A model generated the notes under the pieces. It saw only the letters and a program-made list of their open reading frames with translations. It did not search any database and was not told the origin of the DNA. Made by a program: the position numbers and the translations under genes. A stretch of 64,000 nt of DNA from JAAUUJ01 sp964392245 (GTDB lineage Bacteria; Cyanobacteriota; Cyanobacteriia; Thermostichales; Thermostichaceae), in the NCBI GenBank assembly GCA_964392245.1, contig CAYMOX010000002.1, positions 1 through 64,000 of the forward strand. Reading direction: 5' to 3'. Positions 37,080-45,050 of the stretch are shown piece after piece; the stretch's first letter is position 1; each line of letters begins with the position of its first letter.

Positions 37080-37151
37080 AGCGGATGAGGCGATTCGAAC
37101 GCCCGACCATCTCGTTGGCAACGAGAAGCTCTACCACTGAGCTACATCCGC
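37080..37151 (-). tRNA. tRNA-Gly(GCC)
   Basis: The minus strand folds as a full cloverleaf: acceptor GCGGATG/CATCCGC, D-arm GCTC/GAGC, anticodon stem TCTCG/CGAGA with loop TTGCCAA (anticodon GCC), and T-arm with TTCGAAT. The discriminator is T and CCA is not encoded. The 110-bp duplication ends 12 bases past its 3' end. Confidence 0.95.
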
Positions 37152-37218
37152 AGGCGACCTTTCAAGGTTTACCCATCATGACAAGGCCAACCATTTCTTG
37201 TCAACTTAAATTTTCGCC

Positions 37219-37617
37219 TCAGGACTCCCGATCCCCAAACGGTTGTCTGCTGCTTTGTTCTTCTGCGGAACGGGGTTCACTCGCCGGAGGATCGTTGTCG
37301 TCACGCCCCTCTAGGCGGGCAGGATCAATCAACTGTTCATATTCTGGACAATCATCTGCAACCGGCAGATCCTGGGGCAACATGGGACCTTTGGGAATGG
37401 TGGATAAGCGCTGGGCCACTGCGCCAATGCTTTCCAGGCGCACCATTTCTTCCCAGGAACAGATCTCATCCTCGTCTTCGGTTTCATAACGCACCAGAAT
37501 GGTATCCCCCTCAATGTCCAAAATCCGAGCTCGCTCCAGCCAGCGGCCCTGATCCCGCAGATAAATCCAGACGTCTTTGCCTTCACGAGACAGTTGATAA
37601 ACCTTCCGATGCAACAT
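37219..37617 (-). CDS. DUF6679-type cyanobacterial protein
   Basis: The 132-residue protein starts MLHRKVYQLSREGKDVWIYL and contains ARILDIEGDTILVRYETEDE and WEEMVRLESIGAVAQ, a small beta-rich domain. This matches a family recalled as DUF6679. The last 40 residues are disordered, rich in Glu, Asp and Ser. Function unknown. Confidence 0.75.
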   Translation of the reverse strand: MLHRKVYQLSREGKDVWIYLRDQGRWLERARILDIEGDTILVRYETEDEDEICSWEEMVRLESIGAVAQRLSTIPKGPMLPQDLPVADDCPEYEQLIDPARLEGRDDNDPPASEPRSAEEQSSRQPFGDRES

Positions 37618-37781
37618 TGTCCCCTCCTCAAGCTATGGTGCTAACGTCGGACATGTCATGGGGGTTACCTGACCCTTGCCTCTATCTTAGCGGGTGTATT
37701 CCGTGCTGCACGTGCGGATTCTGTCCGGATCACGGAGCGCCCTGACAGTCTAAACCTGAAGACGTATAAAGGAGAAGTCGC

Positions 37782-38627
37782 TTGCAGATTGGCATTGTGG
37801 GTTTAGGGCTGATCGGAGGGTCCCTGGGGTTAGACCTGCTTCAGTGTGGACACACCCTGCACGGTGTCAGTCAAAAATTACCCACCTGTGAGGCAGCCCT
37901 TGCCCGTGGGGCAGTTCACACCGCCAGTACTGATCTCCGCAGTTTGGCCGATCGTCCTGTGGAGGTGATCTTCATCTGCACTCCGATCCCTCTAGTTTTG
38001 CCCACCCTGGAAGCATTGGCTCAATGGTTGCCCCCGTCTGTACTGATCACAGATGTTGCCTCGATCAAGGGTTCCATTGTGACGGCAGCGATTTCCCTCT
38101 GGCCCAATTTTGTTGGGGGTCACCCCATGGCGGGAACCGAGTCGCAGGGGATCCAGGCAGCAGTCCGACACCTGTTTCAAGACCGTCCCTATGTTTTGAC
38201 CCCTCAATCCGACACATCTCCTGCCTCAATTGAGCAATTACGTGGATTAATTCAAGATCTGCAGGCTCGGGTGATCCTGGCCGATCCCTTCACTCACGAT
38301 CAAGCCGTTGCCTGGATCAGTCATCTGCCTGTGATGATCAGTGCCAGCCTGATCGCCGCCTGCAGCCGTGAATCCCAGTCAGAGGTGTTGCAGTTAGCCC
38401 AAAAACTGGCCAGCAGCGGGTTTCGAGACACCAGTCGCGTGGGAGGGGGAAACCCTGATCTGGGCACAGCAATGGCTCAATATAATCGGCAAGCATTACT
38501 GCAGGCGTTGAATACCTATAGACAGGAATTAGAGGAGGTGATCCACTACATCGAGAATCAATCCTGGAGTGATCTCCATCAACTGTTGCAAATCACACAC
38601 CGAGAACGTCAGACCTTTGGGGAATAA
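37782..38627 (+). CDS. tyrA: Prephenate/arogenate dehydrogenase TyrA
   Basis: The 281-residue protein has the Rossmann motif GLGLIGGSLG at its N-terminus, HPMAGTE with the catalytic His region, and the C-terminal dimerisation helices. It makes tyrosine; cyanobacterial enzymes usually use arogenate and NADP. TTG 37782 is supported by AAAGGAG seven bases upstream and by the start of the fold at residue 2. Confidence 0.93.
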   Translation: MQIGIVGLGLIGGSLGLDLLQCGHTLHGVSQKLPTCEAALARGAVHTASTDLRSLADRPVEVIFICTPIPLVLPTLEALAQWLPPSVLITDVASIKGSIVTAAISLWPNFVGGHPMAGTESQGIQAAVRHLFQDRPYVLTPQSDTSPASIEQLRGLIQDLQARVILADPFTHDQAVAWISHLPVMISASLIAACSRESQSEVLQLAQKLASSGFRDTSRVGGGNPDLGTAMAQYNRQALLQALNTYRQELEEVIHYIENQSWSDLHQLLQITHRERQTFGE

Positions 38628-38737
38628 GCCTATTTCCCAACCAAGTTATTGAGGGTGAAGACAAAACCTGGTTGAATCACAGCGATGCTATCCTCCGGGC
38701 TGGGGTAGTCTATTGGTTGAAGTCAACGCTGTTTTTC

Positions 38738-39628
38738 ATGGAGATTCGTCGTCGCTCTCCGGCTCCCGCTGTGGTGGTCGAGTCGCAGATCTATCAGGTG
38801 AGCATGCCAGGCTGTCAACCTCAGAACATTCTGGAGGAGATCGTCTGGCATAAAGAGGCAGAAGTGGAAAAACTGCGACAACAGCTCCCCCTGGAGCATC
38901 TGCAACAGCGGATCAGTCAGCAACCACCCCCTCTTGACTTTGCCGCTGCCTTACAAAGACCCAATTCAGCCGTGGCGCTGATCGCCGAAGTCAAGCGGGC
39001 TTCCCCCAGTAAAGGGGTATTGCGAGAAGATTTTGATGCCATTGCCTTAGCCCAAACCTATGCAGAGGCGGGGGCCAGCTGTCTCTCAGTGCTTACCGAC
39101 AGCAAGTTTTTTCAGGGGAGTGGAGACTATCTGCGCCAGATCCGTGCTGCGGTTTCTCTCCCGTTGCTGTGCAAAGAGTTTATCCTTTATCCTTATCAGA
39201 TCCTCTGGGCTCGCTCACTGGGAGCTGATGCCATCCTCCTGATCGCAGCCTTGCTTGACAATGACACCCTCAAGTATTTCCTCAAGCTGATCCAGAAGTT
39301 GGGAATGACTGCTCTGGTGGAAGTGCACACCTTGGCTGAATTGGACCGAGTGCTGGAGTTACCGTGGGTGCAGGTGATCGGCATCAATAACCGTGATTTA
39401 ACCAGCTTTCAGGTCAACCTGGAAACCACACACGAACTGTTAAAGGTTCGAGGTTCTCTTTTACTTAACCGTGGAATTACGATAGTGAGTGAATCCGGAA
39501 TACATACCCCCACGGATCTCCCGCGATTGCAAAGTTGGGGAGTCCGGGCCGTTCTGGTCGGGGAAGCTCTGGTCACTGCCCCAGATCCTGGTGCCGCAAC
39601 CCGTTCGCTGTTGAGCCTTTCTCTATGA
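38738..39628 (+). CDS. trpC: Indole-3-glycerol phosphate synthase
   Basis: The 296-residue TIM-barrel protein has AEVKRASPSKG with the catalytic Lys, CKEFILYPYQI, VGINNRDL and SESGIHT. It closes the indole ring in tryptophan synthesis. ATG 38738 gives the cyanobacterial N-terminus MEIRRRSP; the frame is open further upstream but unlike the family. Its stop overlaps the next start (ATGA). Confidence 0.95.
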   Translation: MEIRRRSPAPAVVVESQIYQVSMPGCQPQNILEEIVWHKEAEVEKLRQQLPLEHLQQRISQQPPPLDFAAALQRPNSAVALIAEVKRASPSKGVLREDFDAIALAQTYAEAGASCLSVLTDSKFFQGSGDYLRQIRAAVSLPLLCKEFILYPYQILWARSLGADAILLIAALLDNDTLKYFLKLIQKLGMTALVEVHTLAELDRVLELPWVQVIGINNRDLTSFQVNLETTHELLKVRGSLLLNRGITIVSESGIHTPTDLPRLQSWGVRAVLVGEALVTAPDPGAATRSLLSLSL

Positions 39629-39855
39629 AGCATATTCCTGTGCCTGCCCATGTGCACTATGAAGTGCTCCTCCGGATTCTGGAACGGCAGACCTTTCCTG
39701 CAGTGGAGGAGCAAGACTACAAAAACCGCTCTCGCATGCAGGATCTGATCAATTCTCTGCGCAAAGCCTTAAGCCTACAGCAACAATTAGAGGAGGATTG
39801 GCAGCAGCGGGGCATCAAAGTGGATTACCGTTGGCAGGCTGAGGAAGAGAAGTAA
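39625..39855 (+). CDS. DUF5340 family protein
   Basis: The 76-residue helical protein starts MKHIPVPAHVHYEVLLRILERQ and ends with VDYRWQAEEEK. It matches DUF5340, small proteins often found after trpC in cyanobacteria. The ATG overlaps the trpC stop, implying translational coupling. Function unknown. Confidence 0.85.
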   Translation: MKHIPVPAHVHYEVLLRILERQTFPAVEEQDYKNRSRMQDLINSLRKALSLQQQLEEDWQQRGIKVDYRWQAEEEK

Positions 39856-39883
39856 ACTCGACAAGGATCGTTCATTTTTTACC

Positions 39884-40972
39884 ATGGTCACCGTGATCCC
39901 TCCCCGTACGACCCAAGCATACTGGCCCGGTTTGATTCAGCATTATGCTAAGTGGCTGCCAGTAACCGATAAAACACCGATCGTTACCCTCTGCGAAGGG
40001 AATACCCCTCTGATTGCCGCACCTGCCATCGCCGAACGCCTGGGGAAACCCTGCGAGGTTTATCTTAAGTTTGATGGTCTCAACCCGACCGGCAGTTTTA
40101 AGGATCGGGGCATGACCATGGCGGTTTCTAAAGCCAAAGAAGCGGGAGCGGCGGCAGTGATCTGTGCCAGTACGGGCAATACCTCTGCTGCTGCTGCTGC
40201 CTATGCGGCTCGGGGGGGAATGCGCGCCTATGTCCTAATCCCCGACGGGTATGTGGCCTTGGGTAAACTGGCCCAGACCCTCATGTACGGCGCAGAAATC
40301 ATTGCCATCCGCGATAACTTCGACTGTGCCCTGGCCCTGGTGCGTCAGATGGCGGATCACTACCCCGTTTCCCTGGTAAATTCAGTCAATCGTTTCCGTC
40401 TGGAGGGGCAAAAAACAGCAGCTTTTGAGATCGTCGATGCCCTGGGGGATGCCCCCGATTGGTTGTGTATACCCGTGGGCAATGCAGGCAACATCACAGC
40501 CTACTGGATGGGATTTTGCCAATACCATCAACAGGGCAAAGCCAGTCACCGTCCCCGTCTCTTTGGGTTTGAGGCGGAGGGGGCTGCCGCCATTGTCAAA
40601 AATCAGGTGATCGCCCATCCCGAGACCATTGCGACCGCGATTCGGATCGGCAATCCGGCCAGCTGGGTCCGGGCTAAAGCCTCGGTGCAGGTAAGTCAGG
40701 GGGCCATGGATGCTGTTTCAGATGCCGAGATCCTGGAGGCGTATCGTTTGCTAGCCCGCTCCACAGGTATCTTTTGTGAGCCCGCCAGTGCAGCCTCAGT
40801 TGCCGGACTAATCCAATATCGGGAACATGTCCCTCCCCATGCTCGCATTGTCTGTGTGCTCACCGGCCATGGACTCAAGGATCCCCAAACGGCCATTGAT
40901 TACTGTCAAGCCCAGATCCATTCAGGGGTCGAACCTACCCTCCCTGCCGTTGCCAAAACCATGGGGTTCTAA
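39884..40972 (+). CDS. thrC: Threonine synthase
   Basis: The 362-residue PLP enzyme has GSFKDRGMTMA with the PLP-binding Lys, the phosphate-binding GNAGNITAYW loop and CEPASAASVAG. It converts O-phosphohomoserine to threonine. The length fits the short, SAM-insensitive bacterial class. It starts 28 bases after the DUF5340 gene. Confidence 0.95.
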   Translation: MVTVIPPRTTQAYWPGLIQHYAKWLPVTDKTPIVTLCEGNTPLIAAPAIAERLGKPCEVYLKFDGLNPTGSFKDRGMTMAVSKAKEAGAAAVICASTGNTSAAAAAYAARGGMRAYVLIPDGYVALGKLAQTLMYGAEIIAIRDNFDCALALVRQMADHYPVSLVNSVNRFRLEGQKTAAFEIVDALGDAPDWLCIPVGNAGNITAYWMGFCQYHQQGKASHRPRLFGFEAEGAAAIVKNQVIAHPETIATAIRIGNPASWVRAKASVQVSQGAMDAVSDAEILEAYRLLARSTGIFCEPASAASVAGLIQYREHVPPHARIVCVLTGHGLKDPQTAIDYCQAQIHSGVEPTLPAVAKTMGF

Positions 40973-41079
40973 ATTCCTTGAGGGGGCAGATTCGATGCAT
41001 CGTTCAGGATTATTTCCCTTAGTCATCAACGGGGGTGATCCGTTCCTGCCCAGGACGGGCATGGCAGAATGAGAGGGTC

Positions 41080-43167
41080 ATGATCACCAACCCGGACTAC
41101 CAGACTGCTGCATCCGATGCTCACCCCTCAACCACCGGCAGGATGGGGGGAATCCGGCAGTGGTGGCTGCAGCTAACTCAAAATCTGCGTCTGGAGACTC
41201 AGCTGCTGTTTGTGGCCACCCTGGCTGTTTCATTGGTGGTTACCAGCTTTACCTTTTGGGCTGTCAACAATGTGCAGCAGGATGCCCAGTTTAATGACAC
41301 CCGATTTGGTCGGGATCTGGGTCTACTGATGGCTGCCAATGTGGCTCCCTTGGTTGCCAATGGTGAAATCGAACAGGTGGCTCAACTCTCTCAGCAGTAC
41401 TACGACAGCACCACCAGCATTCGTTATCTGCTCTATGCAGATCCCAATGGCCAGATTTACTTTGGCATCCCGTTCTCCAATCCGGAGGTTACCACTTCCC
41501 TCAACCTGACCCGCCGCATTCAGCTGCCTGACAACCGGCCTCCGGCAGAAGGAGAGGCGATGGTCCGCACTCACATTACACCCGCAGGCAGGATCACAGA
41601 CATTTTTGTGGGCATCTACCAGCAGGGACGATTCCTCGGCACCTTAGGCCTGGGGATTAATCCCAACCCCACATTGGTGCGATCCTCACAACTGGCGCGT
41701 GAAGTTTCGGTGGGGGTGTTTCTCGCCGTCTGGGTTCTGGCGATTTTAGGATCCGTGGTCAATGCTCTCACCATTACCCGCCCCATTAAGGAACTGGTGG
41801 ATGGGGTGCAGGGAATTGCCCGTGGCAATTTTCAACAGCGGATTGTCTTGCCCTTCGGTGGCGAACTCCGGCAGCTAATCGACAGCTTTAACGAGATGGC
41901 AGAGCGACTGCAAAGTTATGAGGAGCAAAACATTGAGGAGATTACCGCAGCCAAAGCCAAACTGGAAATCCTGGTTACTTCCATTGTCGATGCTGCCATT
42001 CTTCTGAATGAAGACTTTAAGCTGTTGTTGGCCAACCCTGCTGCCATCAAAATGTTTGGCTGGGAAGGAAAACCCATTCTTGGGGAACAGATCTTTTCCC
42101 TGCTACCAGAACCCTTAAGAATTCAGCTCACTCGCCCTCTCTTTCAAATGTCGCGTGGAGAAATGGAAAGTAGTGAGTTTCGCATCAATTTGCCAGAGCC
42201 CAGTGCCCGCCATATCCGCGTTATGCTCTCGACGGTATTTGATCAACGCCGCCTGAATTTAAAGGGGATCGTCTTTACGGTTCAGGATATTACCCGCGAA
42301 GTGGAATTAAATGAGGCAAAAGGGCAGTTTATTAGCAACATCAGCCACGAGCTACGGACTCCCCTTTTCAGTATCAAGTCTTTCATTGAAATGCTCTACG
42401 AGTACGGTGAGCAAATCTCTCCCGAAGAGCGCCTTGATTATCTAGAAATCGCCAATCGAGAAACGGATCGCCTCACTCGGCTAGTGAATGATGTTCTGGA
42501 TCTTTCTCGCCTGGAGTCCGGAAAACAGTACCACTTTGAGGGGGTTGATCTGGCTCAGTTGATGGAACAGACTCTTCGTACTCATCAGCTTCAGGCGCGG
42601 GACAAGGGAATTCAACTCCGCAATGCCCTGGACCCAGGCCTTCCACCAGTCTGGGGCAATTATGACTTGCTGCTACAGGTGATGACCAATCTGGTGGGCA
42701 ATGCCCTTAAATTTACAGATGTCGGGGGCCAGGTCACCATTCATGCCCACACAGTCAATCATCCCGACGGCAATCCTCAAGCGGTGCGCATTGCAGTGGC
42801 GGATACGGGAATCGGGATTGATGCTGAGGATCAGGAACGGATCTTTGACCGTTTTTTCCGGGTAGAAAACCGTGTCCACACTCTGGAGGGTACCGGTCTC
42901 GGTCTGGCTATTGTCCGCAACATTTTGGATAAGCATCACAGCAAGATTTCTCTGGCCAGTCGCCTAGGAGAGGGGGCAACCTTCTGGTTTGACCTGCACC
43001 TTTTTGACGACAGTTCCAATCCTGGATTGTTGACCCCTGGAGCCCCCGATTCCCGTTGTTGTCACTGGCAACACAAGCCTGAGAGTCAAGAGGTCATGGA
43101 ACAAACAAAAGAGGAGGCTCTAGAAGCGAGTCCCAGTCCCTCCCCATCTGTAGACGCAAACGCTTAA
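41080..43167 (+). CDS. nblS: NblS/Hik33-type sensor histidine kinase
   Basis: The 695-residue protein has TM1 (about 40-62), a periplasmic loop, TM2 (about 205-225), HAMP, PAS, HisKA with phosphorylated His in NISHELRTP near 424, and HATPase with N, G1 and G2 boxes. The N-terminal region LETQLLFVATLAVSLVVTS is characteristic of NblS (Hik33/DspA). The kinase controls high-light and phycobilisome-degradation genes, usually through RpaB. GAGAGGG precedes the ATG. Confidence 0.93.
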   Translation: MITNPDYQTAASDAHPSTTGRMGGIRQWWLQLTQNLRLETQLLFVATLAVSLVVTSFTFWAVNNVQQDAQFNDTRFGRDLGLLMAANVAPLVANGEIEQVAQLSQQYYDSTTSIRYLLYADPNGQIYFGIPFSNPEVTTSLNLTRRIQLPDNRPPAEGEAMVRTHITPAGRITDIFVGIYQQGRFLGTLGLGINPNPTLVRSSQLAREVSVGVFLAVWVLAILGSVVNALTITRPIKELVDGVQGIARGNFQQRIVLPFGGELRQLIDSFNEMAERLQSYEEQNIEEITAAKAKLEILVTSIVDAAILLNEDFKLLLANPAAIKMFGWEGKPILGEQIFSLLPEPLRIQLTRPLFQMSRGEMESSEFRINLPEPSARHIRVMLSTVFDQRRLNLKGIVFTVQDITREVELNEAKGQFISNISHELRTPLFSIKSFIEMLYEYGEQISPEERLDYLEIANRETDRLTRLVNDVLDLSRLESGKQYHFEGVDLAQLMEQTLRTHQLQARDKGIQLRNALDPGLPPVWGNYDLLLQVMTNLVGNALKFTDVGGQVTIHAHTVNHPDGNPQAVRIAVADTGIGIDAEDQERIFDRFFRVENRVHTLEGTGLGLAIVRNILDKHHSKISLASRLGEGATFWFDLHLFDDSSNPGLLTPGAPDSRCCHWQHKPESQEVMEQTKEEALEASPSPSPSVDANA

Positions 43168-43177
43168 GGGGGTGTCT

Positions 43178-43510
43178 CTAGAAATAACGGCGCCATGGCA
43201 GCGTTCCCTGTCCCTGAGCCTCTCCCTGGCCAAGAACCTGGCCCTGCCCCACAATAACGCCGCGCCCGATCGCCAGACCTCGGCCTTCTACCTGTCCGGT
43301 GCCCCGTTTGTGATCGATCTGACCGTTGGCGTCACGGTAGAGTACTAATCCTCGACCCTCAGCCGATCCAGTCCCTTGAGCAATGCCTGTGCCGGAGGCA
43401 ACACCCACCCCCTGGATAAGTCCACGACCTGAGAGGGAATCTGCCCAAACTCGGGGAGTGATCAGCATGACAGGAACCAACGCCGTCATCATCAATAGCT
43501 GGAATTTCAT
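43178..43510 (-). CDS. Secreted protein with eleven GxG hexapeptide repeats
   Basis: ATG 43510 follows GAGG and encodes a signal peptide (cleavage likely after RVWA, about residue 23). The mature part is five successive six-residue units of form GxGxxx (GRGLIQ, GVGVAS, GTGIAQ, GTGSAE, GRGLVL), a 12-residue linker, then six more (GTGQVE to GQGTLP), ending WRRYF. The linker equals two units, so phase is kept. No family recognised; the pattern suggests a beta-roll or beta-solenoid. It converges with nblS 10 bases away. Confidence 0.75.
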   Translation of the reverse strand: MKFQLLMMTALVPVMLITPRVWADSLSGRGLIQGVGVASGTGIAQGTGSAEGRGLVLYRDANGQIDHKRGTGQVEGRGLAIGRGVIVGQGQVLGQGEAQGQGTLPWRRYF

Positions 43511-43686
43511 CGGGACCTCATTAAAAGCAACTGTCCCTATGACTTTTCCGAAAAAGATCTGGTTCAACGGTAACTTCACAAGTTAGAGGCCTTGACAGAC
43601 TGGAAAGATCTTTGCCTTGGCATCGCGGGGGCAAGAGATCCTACGGATGAGCGGGATCTGCCCGGGCTATTGAGATCTTCAGACAC

Positions 43687-44181
43687 TCAAGCGGCGGTGG
43701 AGCAGGATAATTGCAAAATTTCTCCCACCAGTTCCACTTCAATATCCTCCCCATGGCGATGAAAAACAGCATAGGGGCGAAAGATCTGGGCCAGAGACAT
43801 GCCCAGATGGCAATCTGGCTGACAATAGCAAGCAAAGGCCTGAATGGCTCGACCATTGGCATCCCACTTGTCCAGATCCGCATAAAAGCAGTCAGTGATG
43901 TCGTGATGCGGAGGTAAGCCAGGCAGGTTCACAGAGTCATGCCCCAGTTCATCCAGACCGACAATGGCAGCCACCAGATCGGGCTGATCCAGAACTGAGT
44001 AGAGGAAATAGTGGTGAACAGCATCATGAGCCTCCCCACAATCGTATTGCCCCACCAGCAAGGTAGCGGACTCAAGCTGGGGATAGTGGGCAAAACTTGT
44101 GGCCACAGCAGGGATCACATAGTCAACCATCAGCTGTTGTCTGACCACCCCAGTCTCTTCAATCCAATATGTTCTTTTCAT
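43687..44181 (-). CDS. Unknown Cys/His-rich soluble protein beside a repressor
   Basis: ATG 44181 has GGAG seven bases upstream (an adjacent ATG at 44184 is possible). The 164-residue acidic protein has clustered metal-ligand residues: HDAVHHYF, PPHHDITDCFYADLD and FACYCQPDCHLG. No signal peptide or helix. No known family was recognised. It is transcribed divergently from the S24 repressor, behind a near-consensus promoter overlapping candidate operators, so it is probably a repressor target. Confidence 0.7.
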   Translation of the reverse strand: MKRTYWIEETGVVRQQLMVDYVIPAVATSFAHYPQLESATLLVGQYDCGEAHDAVHHYFLYSVLDQPDLVAAIVGLDELGHDSVNLPGLPPHHDITDCFYADLDKWDANGRAIQAFACYCQPDCHLGMSLAQIFRPYAVFHRHGEDIEVELVGEILQLSCSTAA

Positions 44182-44250
44182 CATCACACTCCATACCCCA
44201 GTTAAACTCAGGACATCCAGGCCCGAAATAACGGACACCAAACCGAATTT

Positions 44251-44309
44251 TCACTCTATATAGCTGGATTCAACGCCAACTCACTCTATAAAGTGAAGCT
44301 GAATTCAGA
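44251..44309. promoter_or_regulatory. Candidate repressor operators
   Basis: TCACTCTATA occurs at 44251-44260 and again at 44281-44290, exactly 30 bases apart. The second copy is half of the near-palindrome TCACTCTATAAAGTGA (44281-44296). Each copy is followed by AGCTG(G)ATTCA, and CTGAATTCAG at 44300-44309 is a perfect palindrome. Repeated sites between a phage-like repressor and its divergent neighbour are typical of operators. Assignment is inference. Confidence 0.5.
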
Positions 44310-44335
44310 TTATCCATCGACAGTACCGCTGTCAA
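44307..44335 (-). promoter_or_regulatory. Near-consensus sigma-70 promoter for the 43687-44181 gene
   Basis: On the minus strand TTGACA (44335-44330) and TAATCT (44312-44307) are separated by exactly 17 bases. The start point would be near 44300, placing the operator palindrome at 44281-44296 just downstream, a good site for repression. The 5' untranslated region would be about 120 bases. Confidence 0.6.
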
Positions 44336-44375
44336 TAGAGATATAGTAAGAATATCTGGTGAAAAATGAGGTTCT

Positions 44376-45050
44376 ATGCGCCGGGATTTGCAATCTTCTC
44401 CTACAACCTTTGCTGTGCGGTTGCGACAGGCGATTGGTGACGAGGCCATCTATGCCTTTGCTCGTCGAGCCCGCATTAGTGATACTGCTTTGCGCAGTTA
44501 TCTTAAGGGATCCGTCCCAGGCATCGACAAAGTGGTTCTGATTGCTGAAACGGCCAACGTTAACCTGCACTGGTTAATTACTGGAGAAGGATCTCCCGAC
44601 TCCGATACCTCCGGGACCTCCGACCAGGCAGAGATGATTTATATCCCGTTTGTGGATGTTGCTGCTTCTGCAGGGACCGGAGTTCTGGTCCATGATGAGA
44701 CGATTCGTGAAGTTATCGGCTTTGATGCTCAATGGCTACGAACCAAGATTAAGAGCAGTCCAGCTGATCTGAGCTTAATTACGGTGCAGGGGGATAGTAT
44801 GGCCCCCACCCTCCAACCTGGGGACATGATCTTTGTGGATCACCAAATTACCGATCTCAGGGATGGGATCTACGTATTCCAGATGGATGGCAATCTTCTG
44901 GTGAAAAGGCTGCAAAAGTTACCAGGATCTCAGGTCAGTGTGATTAGTGATAATCCTCGCTTCCCTCCCTTTATTCTGGATCTGAATGATACTTCCCTGG
45001 GCTTACAAATCGTCGGGCGTTATCAGGGGCGTTTATCCTTTGAATCCTGA
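44376..45050 (+). CDS. Phage-type XRE/S24 (LexA-fold) transcriptional repressor
   Basis: The 224-residue protein has an N-terminal HTH domain (about 10-70, with RRARISDTALRSYL) and a C-terminal LexA-like S24 peptidase domain. The catalytic pair is intact: Ser141 in VQGDSMAPTL and Lys177 in NLLVKRL. An Ala-Gly at 99-100 (ASAGTG) is a plausible self-cleavage site. This resembles CI-type repressors inactivated under DNA damage. No prophage genes lie nearby. Its 3' end overlaps ubiD by 18 bases on the opposite strand. Confidence 0.88.
   Translation: MRRDLQSSPTTFAVRLRQAIGDEAIYAFARRARISDTALRSYLKGSVPGIDKVVLIAETANVNLHWLITGEGSPDSDTSGTSDQAEMIYIPFVDVAASAGTGVLVHDETIREVIGFDAQWLRTKIKSSPADLSLITVQGDSMAPTLQPGDMIFVDHQITDLRDGIYVFQMDGNLLVKRLQKLPGSQVSVISDNPRFPPFILDLNDTSLGLQIVGRYQGRLSFES

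Noticed and set aside
44376..45050. Prophage remnant around the S24 repressor
   Set aside because: No integrase, Cro, replication or structural phage genes lie on either side; the neighbours are nblS and ubiD.
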